Origin: Diplolepis rosae
Taxonomy: Eukaryota > Arthropoda > Insecta > Hymenoptera > Diplolepididae
Length of the DNA: 64,000 nt
Assembly: GCA_030998225.1 (NCBI GenBank)
Contig: JAPYXD010000679.1
Location: 1,736,001-1,800,000 of the forward strand
Direction of reading: 5' to 3'
This document shows positions 1 to 15,600 of the stretch, piece by piece. Below the pieces are notes generated by a model. That model was not told where the DNA came from and did not search any database. It saw nothing but the letters and a program-made list of their open reading frames with translations. The translations under genes and the position numbers were made by a program. Every line of letters begins with the position of its first letter. Position 1 is the first letter of the stretch.

Positions 1-3000
1 GAATGTAGCACAATGTGACTGCAATCAAAAACCAAAGTCTTTTTTTGCACCACGTTCTTAGTTTTCGAGATAATTCAACGAGTTGGTCAACAAATGGCTT
101 CCCTGGGTCAAACTTTCCTAATTTTGGTTTCGATCCGCAATCTCAAATTTTAATTTATATTTTCAATAATGTAACACAACGTGACTACAATCAAAAACCA
201 AAGTCTTTTTTTATTTCATGTTCTTAGATTTCAAGATAATTTAAAGAGTTTGTCAACAAATGGCTTCCCTGTGTCATCCTTGGTTAATTTTGGTTTCGCT
301 CCGCAAACTGAAATTTTAATTTATATTTTTATTAATGTAACACAATGCTACTGCAGTCAAAAACCAGAGTCTTTTTTCATGCCACATTTTTAGTTTTCGA
401 GATAATTCAACGAGTTTGTCAACAAATGTCTTCCCTGGGTCAAATATTCCTAATTTTGATTTCGCTCCGCAAAACTAAATATTAATTTATATTTTTATTA
501 ATGTAGCACAACATGACTGCAATCAAAAACGAAAGTCTTTTTTTGTGCCACGTTCTTAGTTTTCGAGATAATTCAAAGAGTTTTTCCAGAAATGGCTTCC
601 CCGTGTCAAACTTTGTTAATTTTGGTTTCGCCCCGCAAACTCAAATTTTAATTCATATTTTTATGAATGTAGCACAATGTGACTGCAATCAAAAACCAAA
701 GTCTTTTTTTGCGCCACGTCCTAATTTTTGGAGATAATTCAAGGTGTTTTTCCAGAAATGGCTTCCCCGTGTGAAACTTTGTTAATTTTGGTTTCGCTCC
801 GCAAACTCAAATTTTAATTCATATTTTTATTAATGTAACACAATGCTACTGCAGTCAAAAACCAGAGTCTTTTTTCATGCCACGTTCTTAGTTTTCGAGA
901 TAATTCAACGAGTTTGTCAACAAATGTCTTCCCTGGGTCAAATATTCCTAATTTTGATTTCGCTCCGCAAAGTCAAATTTTAATTCATATTTTTATGAAT
1001 GTAGCACAATGTGACTGCAATCAAAAACCAAAGTCTTTTTTTATTTCATGTTCTTAGATTTCAAGATAATTTAAAGAGTTTGTCAACAAATGGCTTCCCT
1101 GTGTCAACCTTGGTTAATTTTGGTTTCGCTCCGCAAACTGAAATTTTAATTCATATTTTTATTAATGTAACACAATGCTACTGCAGTCAAAAACCAGAGT
1201 CTTTTTTCATGCCACGTTCTTAGTTTTCGAGATAATTCAACGAGTTTGTCAACAAATGTCTTCCCTGGGTCAAATATTCCTAATTTTGATGTCGCTCCGC
1301 AAACTCAAATTTTAATTAATATTTTTATTAATGTAGCACAACTTAACTGCAATCAAGAACCAAAGTCTTTTTTTACGCCACGTTCTTAGATTTCGAAATA
1401 ATTCAAAGAGTTTTTCCAGAAATGGTTTCCCCGTGTGAAACTTTGTTAACTTTGGTTTTGCTCCGCAAACTCAAATTTTAATTCATATTTTTATGAATGT
1501 AGCACAATGAGACTGCAATCAAAAACCAAAGTCTTTTTTTGCGCCACGTCCTAATTTTTGGAGATAATTCAAGGTGTTTTTCCAGAAATGGCTTCCCCGT
1601 GTGAAACTTTGTTAATTTTGGTTTCGCTCCGCAAACTCAAATTTTAATTCATATTTTTATTAATGTAACACAATGCTACTGCAGTCAAAAACCAGAGTCT
1701 TTTTTCATGCCACGTTCTTAGTTTTCGAGATAATTCAACGAGTTTGTCAACAAATGTCTTCCCTGGGTCAAATATTCCTAATTTTGATTTCGCTCCGCAA
1801 ACTCAAATTTTAATTCATATTTTTATTAATGTAACACAATGATACTGCAGTCAAAAACCAGAGTCTTTTTTCATGCCACGTTTTTAGTTTTCGAGATAAT
1901 TCAACGATTTTGTCATCAAATGGCTTCGCTGTGTCAAACTTTCCTAATTTTGTTTTCGACCCGCAAACTCAAATATAAATTTATATATTCATTAATGTAG
2001 CACTACGTTACTGCAATCAAAAACCAAAGTCTTTTTTTTGTCACTTTCTTAGATTTCGAAATAATTCAAAGAGTTTTTCCAGAAATGGTTTCCCCGTGTG
2101 AAACTTTGTTAACTTTGGTTTTGCTCCGCAAACTCAAATTTTAATTCATATTTTTATGAATGTAGCACAATGTGACTGCAATCAAAAACCAAAGTCTTTT
2201 TTTGCGCCACGTCCTTATTTTTAGAGATAATTCAAGGTGTTTTTCCAGAAATGGCTTCCCCGTGTGAAACTTTGTTAATTTTGGTTTCGCTCCGCAAACT
2301 CAAATTTTAATTCATATTTTTATTAATGTAACACAATGCTACTGCAGTCAAAAACCAGAGTCTTTTTTCATGCCACGTTCTTAGTTTTCGAGATAATTCA
2401 ACGAGTTTGTCAACAAATGTCTTCCCTGGGTCAAATATTCCTAATTTTGATTTCGCTCCGCAAAGTCAAATTTTAATTTTAATATTTATTAATGTAGCAC
2501 AATGTGACTGCAATCAAAAACCAAAGTCTTTTTTTGCGCCACGTCCTTATTTTTAGAGATAATTTAAAGAGTTTTTCGAGAAATGGCTTCCCCGTGTGAA
2601 ACTTTGTTAATTTTGGTTTCGCTCCGCAAACTCAAATTTTAATTCATATTTTTATGAATGTAGCACAATGTGACTGCAATCAAAAACCAAAGTCTTTTTT
2701 TGCGCCACGTCCTTATTTTTAGAGATAATTCAAGGTGTTCTTCCAGAAATGGCTTCCCCGTGTGAAACTTTGTTAATTTTGGTTTCGCTCCGCAAACTCA
2801 AATTTTAAATCATATTTTTATGAATATAGCACAATGTGACTGCAATCAAAAACCAAAGTCTTTTTTTATTTCATGTTCTTAGATTTCAAGATAATTTAAA
2901 GAGTTTGTCAACAAATGTCTTCCCTGGGTCAAATATTCCTAATTTTGATTTCGCTCCGCAAAGTCAAATTTTAATTTTAATATTTATTAATGTAGCACAA

Positions 3001-6000
3001 TGTGACTGCAATCAAAAACCAAAGTCTTTTTTTGCGCCACGTCCTTATTTTTAGTGATAATTTAAAGAGTTTTTCGAGAAATGGCTTCCCCGTGTGAAAC
3101 TTTGTTAATTTTGGTTTCGCTCCGCAAACTCAAATTTTAATTCATATTTTTATGAATGTAGCACAATGTGACTGCAATCAAAAACCAAAGTCTTTTTTTA
3201 TTTCATGTTCTTAGATTTCAAGATAATTTAAAGAGTTTGTCAACAAATGGCTTCCCTGTGTCAACCTTGGTTAATTTTGGTTTCGCTCCGCAAACTGAAA
3301 TTTTAATTCATATTTTTATTAATGTAACACAATGCTACTGCAGTCAAAAACCAGAGTCTTTTTTCATGCCACGTTCTTAGTTTTCGAGATAATTTAAAGA
3401 GTTTGTCAACAAATGGCTTCCCTGGGTCAAACTTTCCTAATTTCGGTTTCGCCCCGCAAACTCAAATTTTAATTTATATTTTCATTAATGCAGCACAACG
3501 TGACTACAATCAAAAACTAAAGTCTTTTTTCTCGCCACGTTCTTAGTTTTCCAGATTATTCAAAGAGTTTTTCGAGAAATGGCTTCCCCGTGTGAAACTT
3601 TGTTAATTTTGGTTTCGCTCCGCAAACTCAAATTTTAATTCATATTTTTATTAATGTAGCACAATGTGACTGCAATCAAAAACGAAAGTCTTTTTTTGCG
3701 CCACGTCCTTATTTTTAGAGATAATTCAAGGTGTTTTTCCAGAAATGGCTTCCCCGTGTGAAACTTTGTTAATTTTGGTTTCGCTCCGCAAACTCAAATT
3801 TTAATTCATATTTTTATGAATGTAGCACAATGTGACTGCAATCAAAAACCAAAGTCTTCTTTTGCGCCACGTCCTTATTTTTAGAGATAATTCAACGAGT
3901 TGGTCAACAAATGGCTTCCCTGGGTCAAACTTTCCTAATTTTGGTTTCGGTCCGCAATCTCAAATTTTAATTTATATTTTCAATAATGTAACACAACGTG
4001 ACTACAATCAAAAACCAAAGTCTTTTTTTATTTCATGTTCTTAGATTTCAAGATAATTTAAAGAGTTTGTCAACAAATGGCTTCCCTGTGTCATCCTTGG
4101 TTAATTTTGGTTTCGCTCCGCAAACTGAAATTTTAATTTATATTTTTATTAATGTAACACAATGCTACTGCAGTCAAAAACCAGAGTCTTTTTTCATGCC
4201 ACGTTCTTAGTTTTCGAGATAGTTCAACGAGTTTGTCAACAAATGTCTTCCCTGGGTCAAATATTCCTAATTTTGATTTCGCTCCGCAAAGTCAAATTTT
4301 AATTTATATTTTTATTAATGTAGCACAATATGACTGCAATCAAAAACGAAAGTCTTTTTTTGCGCCACGTTCTTAGTTTTCGAGATAATTCAAAGAGTTT
4401 TTCCAGAAATGGCTTCCCCTTGAAATACGTTGTTTTTTTTTGTTTCGCGCCGAATTCTGAAATTTTAATTCATATTTTTATGAATGTAGCACAATGTGAC
4501 TGCAATCAAAAGTCAAAGTCTTTTTTTGCGCCACGTCTTTATTTTTAGAGATAATTCAAAGAGTTTTTCCAGAAATGGCTTCCCCGTGTCAAACTTTGTT
4601 AATTTTGGTTTCGCCCCGCAAACTCAAATTTTAATTCATATTTTTATTAATGTAACACAATGCTACTGCAGTCAAAAACCAGAGTCTTTTTTCATGCCAC
4701 GTTCTTAGTTTTCGAGATAATTCAACGAGTTTGTCAACAAATGTCTTCCCTGGGTCAAATATTCCTAATTTTGATTTCGCTCCGCAAAGTCAAATTTTAA
4801 TTTATATTTTTATGAATGTAGCACAATGTGACTGCAATCAAAAACCAAAGTCTTTTTTTATTTCATGTTCTTAGATTTCAAGATACTTTAAAGAGTTTGT
4901 CAACAAATGGCTTCCCTGTGTTAAACTTTGTTAATTTTGGTTTCGCTCCGCAAACTGAAATTTTAATTTATATTTTTATTAATGTAACACAATGCTACTG
5001 CAGTCAAAAACCAGAGTCTTTTTTCATGCCACGTTCTTAGTTTTCGAGATAATTCAACGAGTTTGTCAACAAATGTCTTCCCTGGGTCAAATATTCCTAA
5101 TTTTGATGTCGCTCCGCAAACTCAAATTTTAATTAATATTTTTATTAATGTAGCACAACTTAACTGCAATCAAGAACCAAAGTCTTTTTTTTCTTTACGT
5201 TCTTAGATTTCGAAATAATTCAAAGAGTTTTTCCAGAAATGGTTTCCCCGTGTGAAACTTTGTTAATTTTGGTTTCGCTCCGCAAACTCAAATTTTAATT
5301 CATGTTTTTATGAATGTAGCACACTGTGACTGCAATCAAAAACCAAAGTCTTTTTTTGCGCCACGTCTTTAGTTTTCGAGATAATTCAAGGTGTTTTTCC
5401 AGAAATGGCTTCCCCGTGTGAAACTTTGTTAATTTTGGTTTCGCTCCGCAAACTCAAATTTTAATTCATATTTTTATTAATGTAACACAATGCTACAGCA
5501 CTCAAAATCGAGAGTCTGTTTTCATGCCACGTTCTTAGTTTTCGAGATAATTCAACGAGTTGGTCAACAAATGTCTTCCCTGGGTCAAATATTCCTAATT
5601 TTGATTTCGCTCCGCAAACTCAAATTTTAATTCATATTTTTATTTATGTAACACAATGCTACTGCAGTCAAAAACCAGAGTCTTTTTTCATGCCACGTTT
5701 TTAGTTTTCGAGATAATTCAACGATTTTGTCATCAAATGGCTTCGCTGTGTCAAACTTTCCTAATTTTGTTTTCGACCCGCAAACTCAAATATAAATTTA
5801 TATATTCATTAATGTAGCACTACGTTACTGCAATCAAAAACCAAAGTCTTTTTTTTGCCACTTTCTTAGATTTCGAAATAATTCAAAGAGTTTTTCCAGA
5901 AATGGTTTCCCCGTGTGAAACTTTGTTAACTTTGGTTTTGCTCCGCAAACTCAAATTTTAATTCATATTTTTATGAATGTAGCACAATGTGACTGCAATC

Positions 6001-7979
6001 AAAAACCAAAGTCTTTTTTTGCGCCACGTCCTAATTTTTGGAGATAATTCAAGGTGTTTTTCCAGAAATGGCTTCCCCGTGTGAAACTTTGTTAATTTTG
6101 GTTTCGCTCCGCAAACTCAAATTTTAATTCATATTTTTATTAATGTAACACAATGCTACTGCAGTCAAAAACCAGAGTCTTTTTTCATGCCACGTTCTTA
6201 GTTTTCGAGATAATTCAACGAGTTTGTCAACAAATGTCTTCCCTGGGTCAAATATTCCTAATTTTGATTTCGCTCCGCCTAGTCAAATTTTAATTAATAT
6301 TTTTATTAATGTAGCACAATGTGACTGCAATCAAAAACCAAAGTCTTTTTTTGCGCCACGTCCTTATTTTTAGAGATAATTTAAAGAGTTTTTCGAGAAA
6401 TGGCTTCCCCGTGTGAAACTTTGTTAATTTTGGTTTCGCTCCGCAAACTCAAATTTTAATTCATATTTTTATGAATGTAGCACAATGTGACTGCAATCAA
6501 AAACCAAAGTCTTTTTTGCGCCACGTCCTTATTTTTAGAGATAATTCAAGGTGTTTTTCCAGAAAAGGCTTCCCCGTGTGAAACTTTGTTAATTTTGGTT
6601 TCGCTCCGCAAACTCAAATTTTAATTCATATTTTTATGAATGTAGCACAATGTGACTGCAATCAAAAACCAAAGTCTTTTTTTATTTCATGTTCTTAGAT
6701 TTCAAGATAATTTAAAGAGTTTGTCAACAAATGGCTTCCCTGTGTCAACCTTGGTTAATTTTGGTTTCGCTCCGCAAACTGAAATTTTAATTCATATTTT
6801 TATTAATGTAACACAATGCTACTGCAGTCAAAAACCAGAGTCTTTTTTCATGCCACGTTCTTAGTTTTCGAGATAATTCAACGAGTTTTTCCAGAAATGG
6901 CTTCCCTGGGTCAAACTTTACTAATTTCGGTTTCGCCCCGCAAACTCAAATTTTAATTTATATTTTCATTAATGCAGCACAACGTGACTACAATCAAAAA
7001 CTATTGTCTTTTTTCTCGCCACGTTCTTAGTTTTCCAGATTATTCAAAGAGTTTTTCGAGAAATGGCTTCCCCGTGTGAAACTTTGTTAATTTTGGTTTC
7101 GCTCCGCAAACTCAAATTTTAATTCATATTTTTATGAATGTAGCACAATGTGACTGCAATCAAAAACCAAAGTCTTTTTTTGCGCCACGTCCTTATTTTT
7201 AGAGATAATTCAAGGTGTTTTTCCAGAAATGGCTTCCCCGTGTGAAACTTTGTTAATTTTGGTTTCGCTCCGCAAACTCAAATTTTAATTAATATTTTTA
7301 TGAATGTACCCCATTGTGACTGCAATCAAAAACCAAAGTCTTTTTTTGCACCACGTTGTTAGTTTTCGAGATAATTCAATGAGTTTGTCAAGAAATGGCT
7401 TCCCTGGGTCAAACTTTCCTAATTTTGGTTTCGCCCCGCAAACTCAAATTTTAATTTATATTTTCATTAATGCAGCACAACGTGTCTACAATCAAAAACT
7501 AAAGTCTTTTTTCTCGCCACGTTCTTAGTTTTCCAGATTATTCAAAGAGTTTTTCGAGAAATGGCTTCCCCGTGTGAAACTTTGTTAATTTTGGTTTCGC
7601 TCCGCAAACTCAAATTTTAATTCATATTTTTATTAATGTAACACAATGCTACTGCAGTCAAAAACCAGAGTCTTTTTTCATGCCACATTCTTAGTTTTCG
7701 AGATAATTCAACGAGTTTGTCAACAAATGTCTTCCCTGGGTCATATATTCCTAATTTTGATGTCGCTCCGCAATCTCAAATTTTAATTTATATTTTTATT
7801 AATGTAGCACAACATGACTGCAATCATAAATCAAAGTCTTTTTTTATTTCATTTTCTTCGATTCCAAGATAATTTAAAGAGTTTGTCAACAAATGGCTTC
7901 CCTGGGTCAAACTTTCCTAATTTTGGTTTCGCCCCGCAAACTCAAATTTTAATTCATATTTTTATGAATGTAGCACAAT

Positions 7980-9637
7980 GTGACTGCAATCAAAAACCAA
8001 AGTCTTATTTTATTTCATGTTCTTAGATTTCAAGATAATTTAAAGAGTTTGTCAACAAATGGCTTCCCTGTGTCAACCTTGGTTAATTTTGGTTTCGCTC
8101 CGCAAACTGAAATTTTAATTTATATTTTTACTAATGTAGCACAAGGTGACTGCAATCAAAAACCAAAGTCGTTTTTTGCACCACGTTCTTAGTTTTCGAG
8201 ATAATTCAATGAGTTTGTCAACAAATGTCTTCCCTGGGTCAAATATTCCTAATTTTGATTTCGCTCCGCAATCTCAAATTTTAATTTATATTTTTATTAA
8301 TGTAGCACAACATGACTGCAATCACAAACCAAAGTCTTTTTTTATTTCATTTTCTTAGTTTTAAAGATAATTCAAAGAGTTTGTCAACAAATGTCTTCCC
8401 TGGGTCAAATATTCCTAATTTTGATTTCGCTCCGCAAACTCAAATTTTAATTCATATTTTTATGAATGTAGCACAATGTGACTGCAATCAAAAACCAAAG
8501 TCTTTTTTTGCACCACGTTCTTAGTTTTAGAGATAATTAAACGAGTTTTTCCAGAAATGGCTTCCCCGTGTCAAGCTTTGTTAATTTTGGTTTCGCCCCG
8601 CAAACTCAAATTTATTTCATATTTTTATGAATGTAGCACAATGTGACTGCAATCAAAAACCAAAGTCTTTTTTTGCGCCACGTCCTTATTTTTAGAGATA
8701 ATTTAAGGAGTTTTTCCAGAAATGGCTTCCCCGTGTGAAACTTTGTTAATTTTGGTTTCGCTCCGCAAACTCAAATTTTAATTCATATTTTTATGAATGT
8801 AGCACAATGTGACTGCAATCAAAAACCAAAGTCTTATTTTATTTCATGTTCTTAGATTTCAAGATAATTTAAAGAGTTTGTCAACAAATGGCTTCCCTGT
8901 GTCAACCTTGGTTAATTTTGGTTTCGCTCCGCAAACTGAAATTTTAATTTATATTTTTACTAATGTAGCACAAGGTGACTGCAATCAAAAACCAAAGTCG
9001 TTTTTTGCACCACGTTCATAGTTTTCGAGATAATTCAATACGTTTGTCAACAAATGTCTTCCCTGGGTCAAATATTCCTAATTTTGATTTCGCTCCGCAA
9101 TCTCAAATTTTAATTTATATTTTTATTAATGTAGCACAACATGACTGCAATCACAAACCAAAGTCTTTTTTTATTTCATTTTCTTAGTTTTAAAGATAAT
9201 TCAAAGAGTTTGTCAACAAATGTCTTCCCTGGGTCAAATATTCCTAATTTTGATTTCGCTCCGCAAACTCAAATTTTAATTCATATTTTTATGAATGTAG
9301 CACAATGTGACTGCAATCAAAAACCAAAGTCTTTTTTTGCACCACGTTCTTAGTTTTCGAGATAATTCAACGAGTTTTTCCAGAAATGGCTTCCCCGTGT
9401 CAAGCTTTGTTAATTTTGGTTTCGCCCCGAAAACTCAAATTTATTTCATATTTTTATGAATGTAGCACAATGTGACTGCAATCAAACACCAAAGTCTTTT
9501 TTTGCGCCACGTCCTTATTTTTAGAGATAATTTAAGGAGTTTTTCCAGAAATGGCTTCCCCGTGTGAAACTTTGTTAATTTTGGTTTCGCTCCGCAAACT
9601 CAAATTTTAATTCATATTTTTATGAATGTAGCACAAT
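7980..9637. repeat. 829 bp five-monomer block duplicated in tandem
   Basis: Positions 7980-8808 and 8809-9637 are consecutive near-identical copies of a five-monomer block. Each starts with a monomer carrying GTCTTATTTTATTTCATG, followed by one with GTCGTTTTTTGCACC, one with TTTTAAAGATAATTC, one with the shortened CAAATTTATTTCAT segment, and one with GCGCCACGTCC. Only scattered substitutions separate the copies. A block of five monomers would be 830 bp; the missing base comes from the shortened segment. This shows recent local duplication in units larger than the monomer. Confidence 0.85.
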
Positions 9638-12600
9638 GTGACTGCAATCAAAAACCAAAGTCTTTTTTTATTTCATGTTCTTAGATTTCAAGATAATTTA
9701 AAGAGTTTGTCAACAAATGGCTTCCCTGTGTCAACCTTGGTTAATTTTGGTTTCGCTCCGCAAACTGAAATTTTAATTTATATTTTTATTAATGTAACAC
9801 AATGCTACTGCAGTCAAAAGCCAGAGTCTTTTTTCATGCCACGTTCTTAGTTTTGGAGATAATTCAACGAGTTTGTCAACAAATGTCTTCCCTGGGTCAT
9901 ATATTCCCAATTTTGATGTCGCTCCGCAATCTCAAATTTTAATTTATATTTTTATTAATGTAGCACAACATGACTGCAATCACAAATCAAAGTCTTTTTT
10001 TATTTCATTTTCTTCGATTCCAAGATAATTTAAAGAGTTTGTCAACAAATGGCTTCCCTTTGTCAAACTTTCCTAATTTTGGTTTCGCCCCGCAAACTCA
10101 AATTTTAATTCATATTTTTATGAATGTAGCACAATGTGACTACAATCAAAAACCAAAGTCTTATTTTATTTCATGTTCTTAGATTTCAAGATAATTTAAA
10201 GAGTTTGTCAACAAATGGCTTCCCTGTGTCAACCTTGGTTAATTTTGGTTTCGCTCCGCAAACTGAAATTTTAATTTATATTTTTACTAATGTAGCACAA
10301 GGTGACTGCAATCAAAAACCAAAGTCGTTTTTTGCACCACGTTCTTAGTTTTCGAGATAATTCAATGAGTTTGTCAACAAATGTCTTCCCTGGGTCAAAT
10401 ATTCCTAATTTTGATTTCGCTCCGCAATCTCAAATTTTAATTTATATTTTTATTAATGTAGCACAACATGACTGCAATCAAAAACGAAAGTCTTTTTTTG
10501 CGCCACGTTCTTAGTTTTCGAGATAATTCAACGAGTTGGTCAACAAATGGCTTCCCTGGGTCAAACTTTCCTAATTTTGGTTTCGGTCCGCAATCTCAAA
10601 TTTTAATTTATATATTCAATAATGTAACACAACGTGACTACAATCAAAAACCAAAGTCTTTTTTTATTTCATGTTCTTAGATTTCAAGATAATTTAAAGA
10701 GTTTGTCAACAAATGGCTTCCCTGTGTCATCCTTGGTTAATTTTGGTTTCGCTCCGCAAACTGAAATTTTAATTTATATTTTTATTAATGTAACACAATG
10801 CTAATACAGTCAAAAACCAGAGTCTTTTTTCATGCCACGTTCTTAGTTTTCGAGATAATTCAACGAGTTTGTCAACAAATGTCTTCCCTGGGTCAAATAT
10901 TCCTAATTTTGATTTCGCTCCGCAAACTCAAATTTTAATTTATATTTTTATTAATGTAGCACAATATGACTGCAATCAAAAATGAAAGTCTTTTTTTGCG
11001 CCACGTTCTTAGTTTTCGAGATAATTCAAAGAGTTTTTCCAGAAATGGCTTTTCCCGTGTCAAGCTTTGTTAATTTTGGTTTCGCCCCGAAAACTCAAAT
11101 TTATTTCATATTTTTATGAATGTAGCACAATGTGACTGCAATCAAACACCAAAGTCTTTTTTTGCGCCACGTCCTTATTTTTAGAGATAATTTAAGGAGT
11201 TTTTCCAGAAATGGCTTCCCCGTGTCAAACTTTGTTAATTTTGGTTTCGCTCCGCAAACTCAAATTTTAATTCATATTTTTATGAATGTAGCACAATGTG
11301 ACTGCAATCAAAAACCAAAGTCTTTTTTTATTTCATGTTCTTAGATTTCAAGATAATTTAAAGAGTTTGTCAACAAATGGCTTCCCTGTGTCATCCTTGG
11401 TTAATTTTGGTTTCGCACCGCAAACTCAAATTTTAAATCATATTTTTATGAATATAGCACAATGCTACTGCAGTCAAAAACCAGAGTCTTTTTTCATGCC
11501 ACGTTCTTAGTTTTCGAGATAATTCAACTAGTTTGTCAACAAATGTCTTCCCTGGGTCAAATATTCCTAATTTTGATTTCGCTCCGCAAACTCAAATTTT
11601 AATTTATATTTTTATTAATGTAGCACAATATGACTGCAATCAAAAATGAAAGTCTTTTTTTGCGCCACGTTCTTAGTTTTCGAGATAATTCAAAGAGTTT
11701 TTCCAGAAATGGCTTTTCCCGTGTCAAACTTTGTTAATTTTGGTTTCGCCCGGCAAACTCAAATTTATTTCATATTTTTATGAATGTAGCACAATGTGAC
11801 TGCAATCAAAAACCAAAGTCTTTTTTTGCGCCACGTCCTTATTTTTAGAGATAATTTAAGGAGTTTTTCCAGAAATGGCTTCCCCGTGTGAAACTTTGTT
11901 AATTTTGGTTTCGCTCCGCAAACTCAAATTTTAATTCATATTTTTATGAATGTAGCACAATGTGACTGCAATCAAAAACCAAAGTCTTTTTTTATTTCAT
12001 GTTCTTAGATTTCAAGATAATTTAAAGAGTTTGTCAACAAATGGCTTCCCTGTGTCAACCTTGGTTAATTTTGGTTTCGCTCCGCAAACTCAAATTTTAA
12101 TTAATATTTTTATTAATGTAACACAATGCTACTGCAGTCAAAAACCAGAGTCTTTTTTCAAGCCACGTTCTTAGTTTCCAAGATAATTTAAAGAGTTTGT
12201 CAACAAATGGCTTCCCTGGGTCAAACTTTCCTAATTTTGGTTTCGCCCCGCAAACTCAAATTTTAATTTATATTTTCATTAATGCAGCACAACGTGTCTA
12301 CAATCAAAAACTAAAGTCTTTTTTCTCGCCACGTTCTTAGTTCTCCAGATAATTCAAAGAGTTTTTCCAGAAATGGCTTCCCCGTGTCAAACTTTGTTAA
12401 TTTTGGTTTCGCCCCGCAAACTCAAATTTTAATTCATATTTTTATGAATGTAGCACAATGTGACTGCAATCAAAAACCAAAGTCTTTTTTTGCACCACGT
12501 TCTTAGTTTTCGAGATAATTCAACGAGTTGGTCAACAAATGGCTTCCCTGGGTCAAACTTTCCTAATTTTGGTTTCGCCCCGCAAACTCAAATTTTAATT

Positions 12601-15600
12601 TATATTTTCATTAATGCAGCACAACGTGTCTACAATCAAAAACTAAAGTCTTTTTTCTCGCCACGTTCTTAGTTTTCCAGATTATTCAAAGAGTTTTTCG
12701 AGAAATGGCTTCCCCGTGTGAAACTTTGTTAATTTTGGTTTCGCTCCGCAAACTCAAATTTTAATTCATATTTTTATTAATGTAACACAATGCTACTGCA
12801 GTCAAAAACCAGAGTCTTTTTTCATGCCACGTTCTTAGTTTTCGAGATAATTTAAAGAGTTTGTCAACAAATGGCTTCCCTGGGTCAAACTTTCCTAATT
12901 TTGGTTTCGCCCCGCAAACTCAAATTTTAATTTATATTTTCATTAATGCAGCACAACGTGTCTACAATCAAAAACAAAAGTCTTTTTTCTCGCCATGTTC
13001 TTAGTTCTCCAGATCATTCAAAGAGTTTTTCGAGAAATGGCTTCCCCGTGTGAAACTTTGTTAATTTTGGTTTCGCTCCGCAAACTCAAATTTTAATTCA
13101 TATTTTTATGAATGTAGCACAATGTGACTGCAATCAAAAACCAAAGTCTTTTTTTGCACCACGTTCTTAGTTTTCGAGATAATTCAACGAGTTGGTCAAC
13201 AAATGGCTTCCCTGGGTCAAACTTTCCTAATTTTGGTTTCGCCCCGCAAACTCAAATTTTAATTTATATTTTCATTAATGCAGCACAACGTGTCTACAAT
13301 CAAAAACTAAAGTCTTTTTTCTCGCCACGTTCTTAGATTTCCAGATTATTCAAAGAGTTTTTCGAGAAATGGCTTCCCCGTGTGAAACTTTGTTAATTTT
13401 GGTTTCGCTCCGCAAACTCAAATTTTAATTCATATTTTTATGAATGTAGCACAATGTGACTGCAATCAAAAACCAAAGTCTTTTTTTGCACCACGTTCTT
13501 AGTTTTCGAGATAATTCAACGAGTTGGTCAACAAATGGCTTCCCTGGGTCAAACTTTCCTAATTTTGGTTTCGATCCGCAATCTCAAATTTTAATTTATA
13601 TTTTCAATAATGTAACACAACGTGACTACAATCAAAAACCAAAGTCTTTTTTTATTTCATGTTCTTAGATTTCAAGATAATTTAAAGAGTTTGTCAACAA
13701 ATGGCTTCCCTGTGTCATCCTTGGTTAATTTTGGTTTCGCTCCGCAAACTGAAATTTTAATTTATATTTTTATTAATGTAACACAATGCTACTGCAGTCA
13801 AAAACCAGAGTCTTTTTTCATGCCACGTTCTTAGTTTTCGAGATAATTCAACGAGTTTGTCAACAAATGTCTTCCCTGGGTCAAATATTCCTAATTTTGA
13901 TTTCGCTCCGCAAAGTCAAATTTTAATTTATATTTTTATTAATGTAGCACAATATGACTGCAATCAAAAACGAAAGTCTTTTTTTGCGCCACGTTCTTAG
14001 TTTTCGAGATAATTCAAAGAGTTTTTCCAGAAATGGCTTCCCCGTGTCAAACTTTGTTAATTTTGCTTTCGCCCCGCAAACTCAAATTTTAATTTATATT
14101 TTTACGAATGTAGCACAATGTGACTGCAATCCAAAACCAAAGTCTTTTTTTGGGCCACGTCCTTATTTTTCGAGATAATTTAAAGAGTTTTTCGAGAAAT
14201 GGCTTCCCCGTGTGAAACTTTGTTAATTTTGGTTTCGCTCCGCAAACTCAAATTTTAATTCATATTTTTATGAATGTAGCACAATGTGACTGCAATCAAA
14301 AACCAAAGTCTTCTTTTGCGCCACGTCCTTATTTTTAGAGATAATTCAACGAGTTGGTCAACAAATGGCTTCCCTGGGTCAAACTTTCCTAATTTTGGTT
14401 TCGATCCGCAATCTCAAATTTTAATTTATATTTTCAATAATGTAACACAACGTGACTACAATCAAAAACTAAAGTCTTTTTTCTCGCCACGTTCTTAGTT
14501 TTCCAGATTATTCAAAGAGTTTTTCGAGAAATGGCTTCCCCGTGTGAAACTTTGTTAATTTTGGTTTCGCTCCGCAAACTCAAATTTTAATTCATATTTT
14601 TATGAATGTAGCACAATGTGACTGCAATCAAAAACCAAAGTCTTTTTTTGCACCACGTTCTTAGTTTTCGAGATAATTCAACGAGTTGGTCAACAAATGT
14701 CTTCCCTGGGTCAAACTTTCCTAATTTTGGTTTCGCCCCGCAAACTCAAATTTTAATTTATATTTTCATTAATGCAGCACAACGTGTCTACAATCAAAAA
14801 CTAAAGTCTTTTTTCTCGCCACGTTCTTAGATTTCCACATAATTCCAAGAGTTTGTCAACAAATGGCTTCCCTGTGTCAACCTTGGTTAATTTTGGTTTC
14901 CCTCCGCAAACTGAAATTTTAATTTATATTTTTAATAATGTAACACAATGCTACTGCAATCAAAAACGAAAGTCTTTTTTCATGCCACGTTCTTAGTTTT
15001 CAAGATAATTCAACGAGTTTGTCAACAAATGTCTTCCCTGGGTCAAATATTCCTAATTTTGATGTCGCTCCGCAATCTCAAATTTTAATTTATATTTTTA
15101 TTAATGTAGCACAACATGACTGCAATCACAAATCAAAGTCTTTTTTTATTTCATTTTCTTCGATTCCAAGATAATTTAAAGAGTTTGTCAACAAATGGCT
15201 TCCCTTTGTCAAACTTTCCTAATTTTGGTTTCGCCCCGCAAACTCAAATTTTAATTCATATTTTTATGAATGTAGCACAATGTGACTACAATCAAAAACC
15301 AAAGTCTTATTTTATTTCATGTTCTTAGATTTCAAGATAATTTAAAGAGTTTGTCAACAAATGGCTTCCCTGTGTCAACCTTGGTTAATTTTCGTTTCGC
15401 TCCGCAAACTGAAATTTTAATTTATATTTTTACTAATGTAGCACAAGGTGACTGCAATCAAAAACAAAAGTCGTTTTCTGCACCACGTTCTTAGTTTTCG
15501 AGATAATTCAATAAGTTTGTTAACAAATGTCTTCCCTGGGTCATATATTCCTAATTTTGATGTCGCTCCGCAATCTCAAATTTTAATTTATATTTTTATT

